From positions 25,734,890 to 25,798,889 of the forward strand of contig NC_092045.1 in NCBI RefSeq assembly GCF_003086295.3: a DNA stretch of 64,000 nt, read 5' to 3'. This DNA comes from Arachis hypogaea. Taxonomy: Eukaryota; Streptophyta; Magnoliopsida; Fabales; Fabaceae. The notes beneath the pieces are model-generated. The model searched no databases. It worked only from the letters and a program-made list of their open reading frames with translations, and was not told the origin of the DNA. The first letter of the stretch is position 1, and each line of letters begins with the position of its first letter. The translations under genes were made by a program, and so were the position numbers. Shown here piece by piece: positions 53,230-63,426 of this stretch.

Positions 53230-54949
53230 TGGTGCACGAAATTGTGATCAATACTTTTCACAACTCAAATAATCCCCGGTAATGAATCCAAAAACTTGGT
53301 GCTCAATACCATGGCATAAACACAACTTCGCACAACTAACCAGCAAGTGTACTGGGTCGTCCAAGTAATAAACCTTACGCGAGTAAGGGTCGATCCCACA
53401 GAGATTGTTGGTATGAAGCAAGCTATGGTCACCTTGTAAATCTCAGTCAGGCAAACTCAAATGGATATGGGTGATATACGAATAAAACATAAAGATAAAG
53501 ATAGAGATACTTATGTAATCCATTGGTAGGAATTTCAGATAAGCGTATGAAGATGCTGTCCCTTCCGTCTCTCTGCTTTCCTACTGTCTTCATCCAATCC
53601 TTCTTACTCCTTTTCGTGGCAAGCTTATGCAAGGGTTTCACCGTTGTCAGTGGCTACCTCCCATCCTCTCAGTGGAAATGTTCAACGCACCCTGTCACGG
53701 CACGGCTATCCATCTGTCGGTTATCGATCAGGCCGGAATAGAATCCAGTGATTCTTTTGCGTCTGTCACTAACGCCCCGCCTTCAGGAGTTTGAAGCACG
53801 TCACAGTCATTCAATCATTGAATCCTACTCAGAATACCACAGACAAGGTTTAGACCTTCCGGATTCTCTTGAATGCCGCCATCAGTTCTAGCCTATACCA
53901 CGAAGACTCTGATCTCACGGAATGGCTGGCTCGGTTGTCAGGCGAGCACTCGGTTGTCAGGCGATCAACCATGCATCGTGTATCAGGAATCCAAGAGATA
54001 TTCACCCAATCGAAGGTAGAACGGAGGTGGTTGTCAGTCACACGTTCATAGGTGAGAATGATGATGAGTGTCACGGATCATCACATTCATCAAGTTGAAG
54101 AACAAGAGATATCTTAGAACAAGAACAAGCGGAATTGAATAGAAGAACAATAGTAATTACATTAATACTCGAGGTACAGCAGAGCTCCACACCTTAATCT
54201 ATGGTGTGTAGAAACTCCATCGTTGAAAATACATAAGAACAAGGTCTAGGCATGGCCGAATGGCCAGCCTCCCAATGATCTAAGATAGCATCAGAACAGA
54301 GATAACTACCCAGATATCCGCCTCAATACAATAGTAAAAGGTCCTACTTATAGAGAACTAGTAGCCTAGGGTGTACAGAGATGAGTAAATGACATAAAAA
54401 TCCACTTCCGGGCCCACTTGGTGTGTGCTTGGGCTGAGCAATGAAGCATTTTCGTGTAGAGACTCTTCTTGGAGTTAAACGGCAGCTTTGGTGCCAGTTT
54501 GGGCGTTTAACTCCCATTCTTGTGCCAGTTCCGGCGTTTAACGCTGGGAATTCTGAGGGTGACTTTGAACGCCGGTTTGGGCCATCAAATCTTGGGAAAA
54601 GTATGAACTATCATATATTGCTGGAAAGCCCAAAATGTCTACTTTCCAACTCCGTTGAGAGCGCGCCAATTGGGCTTCTGTAGCTCCAGAAAATCCACTT
54701 CGAGTGCAGAGAGGTCAGAATCCAACAACATCTGCAGTCCTTTTTAGTCTCTGAATTAGATTTTTGCTCAGGTCCCTCAATTTCAGCCAGAAAATACCTA
54801 AAATCACAGAAAAACACACAAACTCATAGTAAAGTCCAGAAAAGTGGATTTTAACTAAAAACTAATAAAAATATACTAAAAACTAACTAGATCATACTAA
54901 AAACATACTAAAAACAATGCCAAAAAGCGTACAAATTATCCGCTCATCA
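53230..54949 (-). repeat. E9 5' LTR
   Basis: 1720 bases; 24 longer than the 3' LTR, mainly from a 20-base local duplication of cggttgtcaggcga at about 53932-53965. The decayed internal PBS copy is at 53266-53302. TATAAGTA on the minus strand at 54345-54352. Confidence 0.94.
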
Positions 54950-54954
54950 AGGAT

Positions 54955-56049
54955 CAACAGAGACCTCAACAAGGTTTCAACAACAATAATGGTGGAAGAA
55001 ACAGGTTTGGCAATGGCAAGCCTTTTCCATCATCTTCTCAGCAACAGACAGAGAATTCTAAGCAGAGCCACTCTGACTTAGCAACCATGGTCTCTGATCT
55101 AATCAAAACCACTCAAAGTTTCATGACTGAAACAAGGTCCTCCATTAGAAACTTGGAGGCACAAGTGGGTCAGCTGAGTAAGAAAGTTACTGAACTCCCT
55201 CCTAGTACTCTTCCAAGCAATACAGAAGAGAATCCAAAAGGAGAGTGCAAGGTCATCAACATGGCCGAATTTGGAGAGGAGGAAGAGGCAGTGATCGCCA
55301 CTGAAGAGGACCTCAATGGACGTCCACTGGCCTCCAATGAGTTCCCTAATGAGGAACCATGGGAATCTGAGGCTCACACTGAGACCATAGAGATTCCATT
55401 GGAATTACTTCTGTCATTCATGAGCTCTGATGAGTATTCTTCCTCTGAAGAGGACGAATATGTCACTGAAGAGAAAGTTGCTAAATACCTTGGAGAAATC
55501 ATGAAGCTAAATGACAAGTTATTTGGTAATGAGACATGGGAGGATGAACCCCCTTTGCTCACCAAAGAACTGGATGACTTGACTAGGCAGAGATTACCTC
55601 AAAAGAGACAGGACCCTGGGAAGTTCTCAATACCTTGTACCATAGGCACTATGACCTTTGAGAAGGCTCTATGTGACCTAGGGTCAAGCATAAACCTCAT
55701 GCCTCTCTCTGTAATGGAGAAGCTAGGGATCTTTGAGGTACAAGCTACAAGAATCTCACTAGAGATGGCAGACAATTCAAGAAAATAAGCTTATGGACTT
55801 GTAGAGGATGTTCTGGTAAAGGTTGAAGACCATTACATCCCTGCTAATTTCGTAGTCCTAGAGACTGGGAAGTGCATGGATGAATCCATCATCCTTGGCA
55901 GACCCTTCCTAGCCACAGCAAAGGTTGTGATTGATGTTGACAGAGGAGAATTGATCATTCAAGTGAATGAAGAATCCCTTGTGTTTAAGGCTTAAGGATA
56001 TCCCTCTGTAATCATGGAGAGGAAGCATGAAGAGCTTCTCTCAAAATAG
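54955..56049 (+). pseudogene. E7 gag-protease, second part
   Basis: It resumes the frame that ended at 44636. Linker, acidic region and protease follow, with an intact DLGSSINLMP motif. Stops at 55786-55788 (TAA), 55993-55995 (TAA) and 56047-56049 (TAG) stand where E9 has Gln codons, so each is one C-to-T change. After the last stop the triple TAAGTTTGGTGT region follows. There is no RT, RNase H or integrase before the post-pol hairpin. Confidence 0.9.
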
Positions 56050-56068
56050 AGCCCCCACAGTCAAACTC

Positions 56069-56146
56069 TAAGTTTGGTGTTGGGAGGCCACAACCAAATT
56101 CTAAGTTTGGTGTTGAACCCCTACATTCAAACTCTAAGTTTGGTGT
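56069..56146 (+). repeat. Three TAAGTTTGGTGT copies, 33 bases apart, in E7
   Basis: Exact copies at 56069-56080, 56102-56113 and 56135-56146, in conserved surroundings (gttgggaggccacaacc, gttgaacccc). Counterpart of 49258-49335. Confidence 0.85.
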
Positions 56147-56228
56147 TGGGAGGTTCCAACATTGCTCTGAGCATCTGTGAGGCTCCATGAGAGCCCACTG
56201 TCAAGCTACTGACATTAAAGAAGCGTTT

Positions 56229-56246
56229 ATTGGGAGGCAACCCAAT
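56229..56246 (+). other. Post-pol hairpin of E7
   Basis: Stem ATTGGG, loop AGGCAA, stem CCCAAT, preceded by gcgttt (ancestral GCGCTT). Confidence 0.75.
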
Positions 56247-56387
56247 GTTATATTTATCTATTTTCCTTTGTTATTTTATGTTTTCTGTAGGTTGATATTC
56301 ATGTGAAGTCACAAAATCAATTGAAAAAGCAAAAATAGAATGAAAAACAGAAAGAAAAACAGCATACCCTGGAGGAAAATTTGCTGG

Positions 56388-56592
56388 CATTTAAACGCCA
56401 GTGAAGATAGCAAAATGGGCGTTTAACGCCCAGTCTGGCACCATTCTGGGCGTTTAACGCCAGAAAGGGGCACCAGACTGGCGTTTAACGCAGGAATGGG
56501 CACTAAACTGGCGTTTAACGCTAGGAATGGGCACCAGACTGGCATTGGCGTTAAACACCAGAAATGGGCACCAGCCCGGCGTTTAATGCCAG
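56388..56592. repeat. Palindrome array of E7
   Basis: Six or seven GGCGTTTAACGCC-type units, several with decayed arms (for example tggcattggcgttaaacacc), followed by a pyrimidine-rich stretch to 57020 that has no coding frame. Confidence 0.88.
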
Positions 56593-57025
56593 AATTGGCA
56601 GAAGGAGCATTTTTTTTTGCTCGCCACTTGGTGCAGGGATAACTTATCCTTGACACCTCAGGATCTGTGGACCCCACAGGATCCCCAACTACCCCACCAC
56701 TCTCTCTCTTCTTTACCCATTCACCAATCACCTCAACACCTCTTCCCTAAAAACCCCTCACCTATCTAATCCCACCATTCTCTTCACCACTCACATCCAT
56801 CCTTTATAAAACCCCACCTACCTCACCATTCAAATTCAAACCACTTTCCCTCCCAAACCCACCCATACATGACCGAACCCTACCCCTCTCTCCACTCCTT
56901 TATAAACCCATCTTCACCCCCTCATTTTCACACATCATACACACTACTTCTCTCCCTTGGCCAAAACACAAAGCCCCCCTTCAATCTCCTCTATTTCTTC
57001 TTCTTCTACTTTCTTCTTTCTTCTT

Positions 57026-57061
57026 TTGCTTGAGGACGAGCAAGCCTTCTAAGTTTGGTGT
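57026..57061 (+). promoter_or_regulatory. Stem-loop plus TAAGTTTGGTGT upstream of E7 third ORF
   Basis: Stem TTGCTTG/CGAGCAA with one T-G (wobble) pair and loop AGGA (57026-57043), then TAAGTTTGGTGT (57050-57061). Confidence 0.7.
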
Positions 57062-57173
57062 GGTAAAAGCATTGCTTTTTGTTTTTCCATAACCATTTAC
57101 GGCACTTAAGGCCGGAGAAACCTCTAGAAAGAGGAAAGGGAAGGCAAAAGCTTCCACCTCCGAGTCATGGGAG

Positions 57174-58223
57174 ATGAAAAGATTCATCTCAAGGGTGCAT
57201 CAAGACCACTTCTATGAAGTTGTGGCCATGAAGAAGGTGATCCCCGAGGTCCCTTTCAAACTCAAAAAGAGTGAATATCCAGAGATCCGACATGAGATCC
57301 AAAGAAGAGGTTGGGAAGTTCTTACCAACCCCATTCAACAAGTCAGAATCTTAATGGTTCAAGAGTTCTATGCCAATGCATGGATCACCAAGAACCATGA
57401 TCAAAGTGTGAACCCGAACCCACAGAATTGGCTTACAATGGTTCGGGGGAAATGCTTAGATTTTAGTCCGGAAAATGTAAGGTTGGCATTCAATTTGCCC
57501 ATGATGCAAGGAGATGAACACCCCTACACTAGAAGGGTCAACTTTGATCAAAGGTTGGACCAAGTCCTCATAGATATTTGTGAAGAGGGTGCTCAATGGA
57601 AGAGAGATTCAAGAGGGAAGCCGGTTCAACTAAGAAGGCATGACCTCAAGCCCGTGGCTAGGGGATGGTTGGAGTTTATCCAACGCTCAATCATTCCCAC
57701 TGGCAACCGATCCGAAGTTACTATAGACTGGGCTATCATGATTCATAGCATCATGATTGGAGAGGAAGTAGAAGTTCATGAGGTTATAGCCCAAGAACTC
57801 TATAAGGTGGCGGACAAGTCCTCTACCTTGGCAAGGTTAGCCTTCCCTCATCTTATTTGTCACCTCTGTTATTCAGTTGGAATTAACATAGAGGGAGACA
57901 TCCTCATTGATGAGGACAAGCCCATCACTAAGAAGAGGATGGAGCAAACAAGAGATCCAACTCATCATGAAATCCCTGAGATGCCTCAAGGGATGCACTT
58001 TCCTCCACAAAACTATTGGGATCAAATCAACACCTCCCTAGGAGAATTGAGTTCCAACATGGGACAACTAAGGGTGGAGCACCAAGAACATTCCATCCTC
58101 CTCCATGAAATTAGAGAAGATCAAAGAATCATGAGAGAGGAGCAACAAAGGCAAGGAAGAGACATTGAGGAGCTCAAGCACTCCATAAGATCTTCAAGAG
58201 GAAGAACAAGCCGCCATCACTAA
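57174..58223 (+). CDS. E7 third ORF, ancestral start lost
   Basis: 349 open codons from the first ATG. The ancestral start (E9 ATG) is ACG at 57099-57101, so the basic N-terminus would be lost unless a non-AUG start is used. The core and C-terminal coiled coil match E9 closely (VIPEVPFKLKKSEYPEIR, DLKPVARGWLEFIQRSIIP, then the QGRDIEELKHSI helix). One visible core change is TIDWAIMIHSI for TIDRAIMIHSI. Same remarks on unknown function as for E9. Confidence 0.75.
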   Translation: MKRFISRVHQDHFYEVVAMKKVIPEVPFKLKKSEYPEIRHEIQRRGWEVLTNPIQQVRILMVQEFYANAWITKNHDQSVNPNPQNWLTMVRGKCLDFSPENVRLAFNLPMMQGDEHPYTRRVNFDQRLDQVLIDICEEGAQWKRDSRGKPVQLRRHDLKPVARGWLEFIQRSIIPTGNRSEVTIDWAIMIHSIMIGEEVEVHEVIAQELYKVADKSSTLARLAFPHLICHLCYSVGINIEGDILIDEDKPITKKRMEQTRDPTHHEIPEMPQGMHFPPQNYWDQINTSLGELSSNMGQLRVEHQEHSILLHEIREDQRIMREEQQRQGRDIEELKHSIRSSRGRTSRHH

Positions 58224-59077
58224 GGTGGACCCGTTCTTTAATTTCCTTGTTCTTTATTTTTCTGTTTTTCGAATTTTCATACTTATGTTTATCTATGTTT
58301 GTGTCTTATGATCATTAGTGTCTTAGTGTCTATGCCTTAAAGTTATGAATGTCCTATGAATCCATCACCTTTCTTAAATGAAAAATGTTCTGAATTGAAA
58401 AAGAGAAGAAATTGCATGAATTTTGAATTTTATAACAGATTAATTATTTTGATGTGGTGGTAATACTTTTGGTTTCTGAATGTATGCTTGAACAGTGCAT
58501 ATGTCTTTTGAATTTGTTGTTCATGAATATTGGCTCTTGAAAGAATGATGAAAAAAGGAGACATGTTACTGAGGATCTGAAAAATCATAAAAATGATTCT
58601 TGAAGCAAGAAAAAGCAGTGAATACAAAAAAAAACGAAAAAAAAGGGAAAAAGAAAAAGAAAAAAAATAAAGTCATGATCCAAGGCAAAAAGAGTGTGCT
58701 TAAGAACCCTGGACACCTCTAATTGGGGACTCTAGCAAAGCTGAGTAACAATCTGAAAAGGTTCACCCAATTATGTGTCTGTGGCATGTATGTATCCGGT
58801 GGTAATACTGGAAGACATAATGCTTTGGGCCACGGCCAAGACTCATAAAGTAGCTGTGTTCAAGAATCATCATACATAACTAGGAGAATCAATAACACTT
58901 CTGGATTTTGAGCTCCTATAGAAGCCAATCATTCTGAATTTCAAAGGATAGAGTGAGATGCCAAAACTGTTCAGAGGCAAAAAGCTAAAAGCCCCGCTCA
59001 TCTAATTAATACTGATCTTCATAGATGTTTTTGGAATTCATTGCATATTCTCTTCTTTTTATTTTATTTGATTTTCA
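58224..59077 (+). other. E7 3' non-coding region
   Basis: Homologous to E4, E5 and E9 3' regions; A/G-rich run at 58615-58670. No coding frame. Confidence 0.75.
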
Positions 59078-59115
59078 GTTGCTTGGGGACAAGGAACAAT
59101 TTAAGTTTGGTGTTG
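59078..59115 (+). promoter_or_regulatory. E7 3'-border stem-loop plus PPT-like motif
   Basis: Stem as in E4/E5 but with one mismatch (CAAGGAAC for CAAGCAAC, 59078-59097), TAAGTTTGGTGT at 59102-59113, two bases, LTR at 59116. Confidence 0.7.
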
Positions 59116-60736
59116 TGATGAGCGGATAATTTATACACTTTTTGGCATTGTTTTTAGTATGTTTTAGTTAGTTTTTATTATATTTCTATTAGTTTTTAGT
59201 TAAAATTCACTTTTCTGGACTTTACTATGAGTTTGTGTGTTTTTCTGTGATTTCAGGTATTTTCTGGCTGAAATTGAGGGACCTGAGCAAAAATCTGATT
59301 CAGAGGCTTAAAAGGACTGCAGATGCTGTTGGATTCTGACCTCCCTGCACTCGAAGTGGATTTTCTGGAACTACAGAAGCCCAATTGTCACGATCTCAAT
59401 TGCGTTGTAAAGTAGACATCCTGGGCTTTCCAGCATTGTATAATAGTCCATACTTTGCTCGAGTTTTGATGGCCCAAACAGGCGTTCCAAGTCAGCTCAA
59501 GAATTTTGGCGTTTAACGCCGGAACTGGCTCAAGAATGGGAGTTAAACGCCCAAACTGGCACAAAAGCTGGCGTTTAACTCCAAGAAGAGTCTCTACACA
59601 TGAAAGCTTCAATGCTCAGCCCAAGCACGCACCAAGTGGGCCCGAAGGTAGATTTTTATGTCATTTACTCATCTTTGTAAACCCTAAGCTACTAGTTCTC
59701 TACAACTAGGACCTTTTGCTATTGTATTTTCATCTTGGTAGCTATCTTGGAGAGTTCTATGCTATCTTAGATCACGTTTTGGGGGCTGGCCTCTCGGCCA
59801 TGCCTAGACCTTGTTCTTATGTATTTTCAACGGTGGAGTTTCTACACACCATAAATTAAGGTGTGGAGCTCTGCTGTACCTCGAGTATCAATGCAATTAC
59901 TATTGTTCTTCTATTTAATTCGGCTTATTCTTGTTCTAAGATATCACTTGTTCCTCAACTTGATGAATGTGATGATCCGTGACACTCATCATCATTCTCA
60001 CCTATGAACGTGTGCCTGACAACCACCTCCATTCTACCTTAGATTGAGTGGATATCTCTTGGATTCCTTAATCAGAATCTTCGTGGTATAAGCTAGAATT
60101 GATGGCGGCATTCAAGAGAATCCGGAAAGTCTAAACCTTGTCTGTGGTATTCTGAGTAGGATTCAAGGATTGAATGACTGAGACGAGTTTCAAACTTGCG
60201 ATTGTGGGGCGTTAGTGACAGATGCAAAAGAATCACTGGATTCTATTCCGACATGATCGAGAACCGACAGCTGAATAGCCGTGCTGTGACAGAGCGCGTT
60301 GAACATTTTCACTGAGAGGACGGGACTGTAGCCACTGACAATGGTGATGCCCAACATACAGCTTGCCATGGAAAGGAGTAAGAAGGATTGGATGAAGACA
60401 GTAGGAAAGCAGAGAGACGGAAGGGACAAAGCATCTCCATACGCTTTTCTGAAATTCTCACCAATGAATTACATAAGTATCTCTATCTTTATTTTATGCT
60501 TTATTCATAAATCATCCATAACCATTTGAATCTGCCTGACTGAGATTTACAAGATGACCATAGCTTGCTTTATACCAACAATCTCCGTGGGATCGACCCT
60601 TACTCACGTAAGGTTTATTACTTGGACGACCCAGTGCACTTGTTGGTTAGTTGTGCGAAGTTGTGATAAAGAGTTGAGATTGCAATTGATCGTACCATGT
60701 TGATGGCGCCATTGATGATCACAATTTCGTGCACCA
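59116..60736 (+). repeat. E7 3' LTR
   Basis: 1621 bases, followed by TSD ATAAC. Decayed internal PBS text 'ttgatggcgccattgatgat' at 60699-60722. Confidence 0.93.
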
Positions 60737-60741
60737 ATAAC

Positions 60742-61076
60742 CTTTAATTATCAATTAATCTAGAGAGTAATCCAACAATAATGGGGCTTCCAACTAATCA
60801 ACTCCCAGTCAAGGCTTTTATTTACATTATTCAAATTCTCCAATTTAATTTCCTGTTTACTCAACTCAAACCTTTTTGAAAACATCTGATTAATAAAATA
60901 GCACACTTTTCTGTAACTCGTTGGGAGACGACCTGGGATTCATACTCGCAGTATTTTAATTTTAAATTTTTGTGACACCTTTCTAAATTGATAAGTGGAT
61001 TTCTGGCGAGTTAAGAACTATACTTGCAACGTATATATTTTAATAATTTTTAATTCGCCAATTTTTGCCCGCATCA
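60742..61076 (+). repeat. E2 LTR, last segment
   Basis: The end of the solo LTR (ctcgttgggagacgacctgg block, then ...cgcatca). It continues the text cut at 31127 after removal of E7. Confidence 0.8.
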
Positions 61077-61081
61077 CTCGC

Positions 61082-63426
61082 CAACTGCACACCCTTGCTC
61101 ATCAAATGCTGGAACTACAAGAGGCTTTGCAAGAAACTTAGGCTTCTAACAGGAATGTGGAAGCACAGCTGAGTCAAACAAGGCAGCAATTATGTAAGCA
61201 AATAACAGATGAATGCTAGGCCATTCAACTGAGGAGTGGAAAAAGCTTGAATACCCAACCTCAGAACAGTAGAAGGTCAGGAAAAGAACAACTGATAGAG
61301 GATAACTAGGTCTCTGTACACGATGACTCTGGGCATTTAAACGCCCAGGGAAGTGTCACATATAGCATTGAATGCCAAGAAAGGGCAGAGACTGGGAGTT
61401 CAAATGCCCAAGAAGGTATATCTCCTGGCATTAAACGCCAGGTAAGGTAGAGATTGGGCATTCAAACGCCCAAGGAGACAGCACCCTTGGCGTTGAATGC
61501 CCACAAAGGGATGATGCCCCTGGCGTCATACGCCAGGAAAGGTGCAGTAGCATGGGCATTAAACGCCCAAGCAAGGAAGGTCAGTCACTCACTGATAACA
61601 ACCCTTCTAAGCAAGCTAGTAACCCCCCGTCCAACACATATAGCACTCGGCCTTCATGAACTAAGATTGATGAATACAAGGCTAAGATGCCATTTCCTCA
61701 GAAACTCTGTTATGAGGGAAGGGATAATTAGTTTGCACGTTTTACAGAGTATCTCAAAACATTAGAGATCAAGATCCTTTTTGCAGAGGCTCTTAAACAA
61801 ATACCTTCTTATGCTAAGTTCATGAAGGACGTCTTAAGTTATAAGAAGGATTGGAGAGAGACAAAAACAGTCCTCCTCACTGAAGAGTGCAATACAATCA
61901 TTCAGAACAGCTTACCAAACTTAATGATCCTGGAAGCTCTATGATACCTTACACTCTAGGTGATGCTTGTACAATGACAGCTCTATGTGACCTTGGAGTA
62001 AGCATCAACCTAATACCTGCTTTTTTAATAAAGAAGCTTTGTCTGACTGATGAAGTCAAGCTAACCCGCATATGCCTTCAACAGGCTGATGGGTCTGTTA
62101 AGATACCATCAGGAGTAATTGAAGACGTGATTGTCAGGGTTGGACCCTTTTGCTTTTCCCACTGACTTTGTGGTGTTGGACATGGAAGGGCACTAGAGTG
62201 CATCCCATATTCTAAAGAGACCCTTCCTAATTACAAGATGGACCCTCATTGATGTTGAAAAAGGGGAAGTAACCTTGAGAGTCAATGAGGAAAAGTTTGT
62301 ACTGAATGCTGTCAAGGCTATTCAGCATCCAGACATCCATGAGGAATGTATGAGCATTGACCTCATTGATTCCCTGGTGGAAGAGGTCAACATGGCCGAA
62401 AGCCTCAAGGAAGGGCTAGATAATATCCTTGTTAATACTCAGCCTGATTCAAAGGAACTTTTAGAAACCTCTGAGGAAAAGGAGAAGCCTCCAAAGCTTG
62501 AGCTTAAGCCATTACCATCTTCCCTGAGATATGCATTTCTAGGAGATAGAGACAACTATCCTGTAATCATAAACTCTGCCTTAGAGCCACAGTAAGAGGA
62601 AGCACTAATTCAAGTACTAAAAACACATAGGACCACTATTGGGTGGACTATAAGTGACCTTAAGGGCATTAGCCCAGCCCGATACATGTATAAAATTCTA
62701 CTGGAAGATAATGCCAAACCATGGGTACAACCACAACGGTGATTAGATCCAGCTATGAAGGAAGTAGTGCAAGAAGAAGTCACTAAGCTCTATGAGGCCG
62801 AGATCATTTATCCCATTTCTGATAGCCCCTGGGTGAGACTTGTCCAAGTTGTTCCTAAGAAGGGAAGCATGACAGTGGTGCATAATGAAAAGAATGAGCT
62901 GATCCCTAAAAGGACCGTTACAGGGTGGCATATGTGCATTGACTACAGAAGACTCAATGACGCCACCAGGAAAGATCACTTTTCTTCACCCTTCATTGAC
63001 CAAATGCTAGAAAGACTAGCATGTCATGCTTTTTATTGTTTTTTGGATGGATATTTCGGGTACAATCAAATAGCAGTGGATCTATAGGATCAAGAGAAGA
63101 TAGCATTCACATGTCCATTTGGCGTATTCGCCTATAGACGAATGCCATTTGGCCTATGTAATGCGCCTGCCACTTTTCAGAGATGTATGCTATCCATCTT
63201 CTCTGATATGGTAGAGAAATTCCTTGAAGTATTCATGGATGACTTCTCTGTTTTCAGAGACTCATTTGACTCCAGTCTTGATCATCTGACCCGAGTTCTG
63301 AAAATATGCTAAGAGACAAACCTAGTTCTAAACTGGGAAAAATGCCATTTCATGGTAACTGAAGGCATCGTTCTTGGATATCGAATCTCAAATAAAGGGA
63401 TAGAAGTGGATTAAGCTATGGTGGAT
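61082..63426 (+). pseudogene. E1 gag end, protease and RT, broken
   Basis: It continues the E1 frame from 4471. Gag C-terminal helix with TAG stops at 61139-61141, 61217-61219 and 61307-61309. A linker carries decayed GGCGTT...AACGCC palindromes (61328-61573). The protease region (61887-62270) has DLGVSINLIP, with Ala replaced by Val after the catalytic DLG, and is frameshifted near 62160. RT (62590-63420) has VQVVPKKG, MCIDYRRLND, MPFGLCNAPATFQRCM and FMDD (63232-63243), with several stops (for example 63086-63088). E10 cuts the RT end. Text such as KKDW at about 61846-61857 shows that the E5 stop at 17593 replaced a Trp codon. Confidence 0.85.
61328..61573. repeat. Decayed palindrome array in E1 gag
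   Basis: Eight or so imperfect GGCGTT/AACGCC units (gggcatttaaacgcccag, ctggcattaaacgccagg, gggcattcaaacgcccaa). It corresponds to the better preserved array in E5 gag (17170-17315). Confidence 0.8.

Larger units (their letters stand above)
44637..54949 (-). mobile_element. E9: gag-protease plus third-ORF element, both ORFs open (10.3 kb)
   Basis: It lies in reverse inside the gag of its own relative E7. LTRs 53230-54949 (5') and 44637-46332 (3'), exact TSD AGGAT (44632-44636 and 54950-54954), intact PBS, intact border stem-loop. About 20 LTR substitutions by eye (a little over 1 percent) plus small indels. The 762-codon gag-protease and 374-codon third ORF are both uninterrupted, but there is no RT, RNase H or integrase anywhere. 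Best candidate for a recently mobile non-autonomous element here. Confidence 0.95.
31128..60736 (+). mobile_element. E7: gag-protease plus third-ORF element without RT/integrase, split by E8 and E9
   Basis: LTRs 31128-32709 and 59116-60736, exact TSD ATAAC (31123-31127 and 60737-60741), intact PBS. Without E8 and E9 it is about 10 kb. Coding parts: gag-protease (43533-44636 joined to 54955-56049) and the third ORF (57174-58223). Between protease and the post-pol hairpin there is no RT, RNase H or integrase, exactly as in E9, so this is a family structure rather than a private deletion. LTR divergence is roughly 2-3 percent plus a 40-base deletion in the 5' LTR. Confidence 0.94.
4472..61076 (+). 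mobile_element. E2: solo LTR (about 1.5 kb) split by E3 and E7
   Basis: Removing E3 and E7 leaves 4472-4570, 30067-31127 and 60742-61076: about 1495 bases starting TGATAAACC and ending GCATCA, with no primer-binding site or coding region. It interrupts E1 gag. The flanks are CTCAC (4467-4471) and CTCGC (61077-61081), a 5-bp TSD with one transition. This is the expected product of recombination between the two LTRs of a full element. The start resembles that of E10 (63427), so the two are related. Confidence 0.85.
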
